Assembly (NCBI GenBank): GCA_030425615.1
Contig: JAUIAI010000005.1
Location: forward strand, 1-15,820
DNA: 15,820 nucleotides
Reading direction: 5' to 3'
Source: Gammaproteobacteria bacterium
GTDB taxonomy: Bacteria > Pseudomonadota > Gammaproteobacteria > Burkholderiales > Burkholderiaceae_E
A program made the translations under genes and the position numbers. This document shows, one piece after another, positions 13,985-15,820 of the stretch (within the stretch, counting starts at the first letter, position 1; the number at the start of each line of letters is the position of its first letter). The notes below the pieces were generated by a model. It saw only the letters and a program-made list of their open reading frames with translations, had not been told where the DNA came from and ran no database searches.

Positions 13985-15820
13985 GTGAAGCTTCGTCTCG
14001 CCAAGTTCTGGAATCAGCAGAGCCAGTTCACCCATCTCGCGATCGTCGTGAGCCTGGCCGTCTGGCTGGTGGGACTCGTGGGTGTCGTCGCGCTGGTCGG
14101 CGTCGTCGACGGTCAGCAGCGGCGGGTCAACGACGAGGCACTGGCCCGCGCCGCCGGGGCCGTCACCGCCGCGCTGTCCTTGCGGGCGCGATCGGTCGAT
14201 CCGGTCACTGTTCGCGAAATCCTCGCTTCCTATCAGTTCATACCCGGGATGGTTTCGTTGCGACTGCTCGACAGGCGCAACCGGGTGATCGCCGACTTTC
14301 ATCAAGACGGAGTCGGCTGGGACGGCCGGTTCCTGGAGCCGCCGCCCCAGGCCCGGTCCACGCGGGTCGCGCTCGAGGAGGACTGGTGGTCGCCGTTCGC
14401 GCCTGCCGCTCAGCGTCTATGGTTCCCCGCGCGCTGGCAGGGCTTCTCAGGATGGCTCGTCGTGGACCAGTCCCTGGATCATCTCGCGGCCGTGCGGGCG
14501 CGCATCTGGTTGTTCGCGCTGCTGCTCTGCGCCGCGGTGCACGCGGTGCTGACGGCCGCCCTGTTCTGGCTGGCAGGCAACCAGCGCGAGGTGCTGTCGG
14601 CGTTGGAGGCTGCGCTCAAGCGTGGCGGTGCGTCGGCCCGGCTGAGCCAGGACCGGATGCTGGCGCCCCGCGAGCTGTGGCGGTTCGCGGCGGCCGTGGG
14701 GGACGTCTGGCGCAAGCTCAGGCGCAACCAGCGGGAAGTGGAGGTGGCGGGCAGACGCAACCACGAGCTCTTCCAGGCGCATCACGACGCGGCGTTCATC
14801 ATCGATGAGCATGGTCAGATACTCGTGGCCAACCGTGCCGCGGGCAATGTGTTCGGATTCAGTGGCGCAGAATTCGAAGGGATGCACGCCGACCAGCTCG
14901 TGGCCGACGAATCCATGGGCGAATACCGGGAGTGGTGGAAGGAATACTGGCGCACCGGGATCGCCCCCCGACAGGACCGGCCGCTGCGGATCCGCGCGTT
15001 GCGGCGCAACCGCAAGAGCTTCGAGGCCGAGCTGTCGCTCGTGCAGATTCGTGACGGCGAGGGTGGCGAATTCGCGGTGACCTATCGCGACGTCAGCGAG
15101 AACGTCGCCAAGGACGCGCGACTGAGCGCGGCAGTGCGCTCGGCGGAGGATGCCTCGCGGGCGCGCAACCTGTTCGTTGCCACCGTCAGTCACGAGCTGC
15201 GCACGCCGATGAACGGCATCATCGGGATGGCCGAACTCGCGCTCGCGGCCACCCCTTCGTCGTCGGTTCGCGAGTATCTGACCACGATCCGTTCCTGCGG
15301 CCGGCAGATGGCGGCGATCGTTGACGACGTGCTCGATATCTCGCGAATGGAGGCCGGCAGGCTGGACCTGGATCTGCGACCGTTCGAGGCCGAGGCACTG
15401 CTCGACGAGATCAGGGCCGTCTACGAGCCGGTCGCACGACACAAGGGTCTGCGTTTCGAGGTCGTCCAGGCCGGACCGTTGCCGGCCGCGATCATCGGTG
15501 ACGCCGTCCGGATCCGGCAGGTGCTGGACAACCTGCTCGTGAACGCCTTCAAATTCACGGAGTCGGGCTCGGTAAGGGTGGTCTGCGAGGTCGTGGACTC
15601 CGAGAAGCGGGGCGACGGCCATGAGCAGGGTGCGCGGCGGCCGCTGGACGTCGTCATCATGGTCACCGACACCGGCATCGGGATTCCGGCGGATCGCCAG
15701 GAGGCGATCTTCGAGCCCTTCACCCAGGGCGACAGTTCGACCGCGCGCCGTTTCGGCGGCGCCGGACTCGGCCTGTCGTTGTCGCGTCGCCTCGTGCAGC
15801 ACATGGGCGGGATGATGTGG
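13985..15820 (+). CDS. PAS-domain sensor histidine kinase, possibly hybrid, cut by the window end
   Basis: This is a membrane sensor kinase of a two-component or phosphorelay system. I chose the GTG start at 13985; an in-frame TTG five codons earlier is the only alternative after a TAG stop, and neither has a strong Shine-Dalgarno. The 612 visible residues hold, in order: helix 1 (about 18-42); a periplasmic region of roughly 130 residues with no named domain; helix 2 (about 174-197); a HAMP-like or linker stretch; a PAS domain (about 258-372, FIIDEHGQILVANRAAGNVFG); HisKA with phospho-acceptor H403 in VSHELRTPMNGIIGM; and HATPase_c with N box DNLLVNAFKF (N520), G1 DTGIGIP (562-568), FEPFTQGDSS and the GLGLSLS glycine loop. 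The HELRTPMNGI form is common in hybrid kinases such as BarA, so a receiver domain may follow. It runs divergently from argE-ccm; its target is unknown. Confidence 0.9.
   Translation, partial: MKLRLAKFWNQQSQFTHLAIVVSLAVWLVGLVGVVALVGVVDGQQRRVNDEALARAAGAVTAALSLRARSVDPVTVREILASYQFIPGMVSLRLLDRRNRVIADFHQDGVGWDGRFLEPPPQARSTRVALEEDWWSPFAPAAQRLWFPARWQGFSGWLVVDQSLDHLAAVRARIWLFALLLCAAVHAVLTAALFWLAGNQREVLSALEAALKRGGASARLSQDRMLAPRELWRFAAAVGDVWRKLRRNQREVEVAGRRNHELFQAHHDAAFIIDEHGQILVANRAAGNVFGFSGAEFEGMHADQLVADESMGEYREWWKEYWRTGIAPRQDRPLRIRALRRNRKSFEAELSLVQIRDGEGGEFAVTYRDVSENVAKDARLSAAVRSAEDASRARNLFVATVSHELRTPMNGIIGMAELALAATPSSSVREYLTTIRSCGRQMAAIVDDVLDISRMEAGRLDLDLRPFEAEALLDEIRAVYEPVARHKGLRFEVVQAGPLPAAIIGDAVRIRQVLDNLLVNAFKFTESGSVRVVCEVVDSEKRGDGHEQGARRPLDVVIMVTDTGIGIPADRQEAIFEPFTQGDSSTARRFGGAGLGLSLSRRLVQHMGGMMW

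Noticed and set aside
14447..15802. Minus-strand open frame of 451 codons
   Set aside because: It is antisense to the histidine kinase, whose motifs are unmistakable on the plus strand.

Overview
The window is a compact, high-GC chromosomal segment that looks like a gammaproteobacterium. The grounds are the lptF-lptG pair, a System I (Ccm) cytochrome c maturation operon with separate CcmH and CcmI, and an E. coli-type ArgE. The exact lineage cannot be read from the sequence. I see no mobile element, CRISPR array or rRNA.

Layout, left to right. (1) Positions 1-1771, plus strand: the 3' part of lptF and all of lptG, the inner-membrane permease subunits of the lipopolysaccharide exporter. (2) Positions 1772-2034: an AT-richer intergenic stretch with a sigma70-like promoter, three successive hairpins and a strong intrinsic terminator. 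It has the architecture of an undescribed small RNA of about 95 nt. (3) Positions 2035-2532, minus strand: a small unrecognised membrane or exported protein with an N-terminal signal-like segment and a C-terminal helix plus four Arg, like a sorting tail. (4) Positions 2690-2807: a tRNA-Ala(CGC) gene with an extended -10 promoter. (5) Positions 2895-3815, minus strand: a CsgG/HfaB-like lipoprotein. It diverges from an MFS transporter at 3937-5223.

(6) Positions 5249-13855, minus strand: one long, tightly packed, largely translationally coupled operon, transcribed right to left as argE, ccmI, ccmA, ccmB, ccmC, ccmD, ccmE, ccmG(dsbE), ccmH, and an oxidoreductase-SelD fusion. The Ccm products export and handle heme (CcmABCDE), reduce apocytochrome c cysteines (CcmG, CcmH) and chaperone the apoprotein (CcmI). 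The heme lyase gene ccmF, normally between ccmE and ccmG, is absent: only 6 bases separate those two genes. CcmH also lacks the usual signal peptide. The operon is bracketed by argE (arginine biosynthesis) and a selenophosphate synthetase fusion (selenium metabolism).

(7) Position 13985 to the window end, plus strand: a membrane-bound PAS-containing histidine kinase, divergent from the operon and cut by the window edge.

The items most worth a second look are the small RNA candidate at about 1890-1985, the ccmF-less ccm operon with its signal-less CcmH, the placement of the SelD fusion, and the small tail-anchored protein at 2035-2532. Most other long open frames, on both strands, are antisense or out-of-frame shadows of the genes listed, as expected at this GC content.
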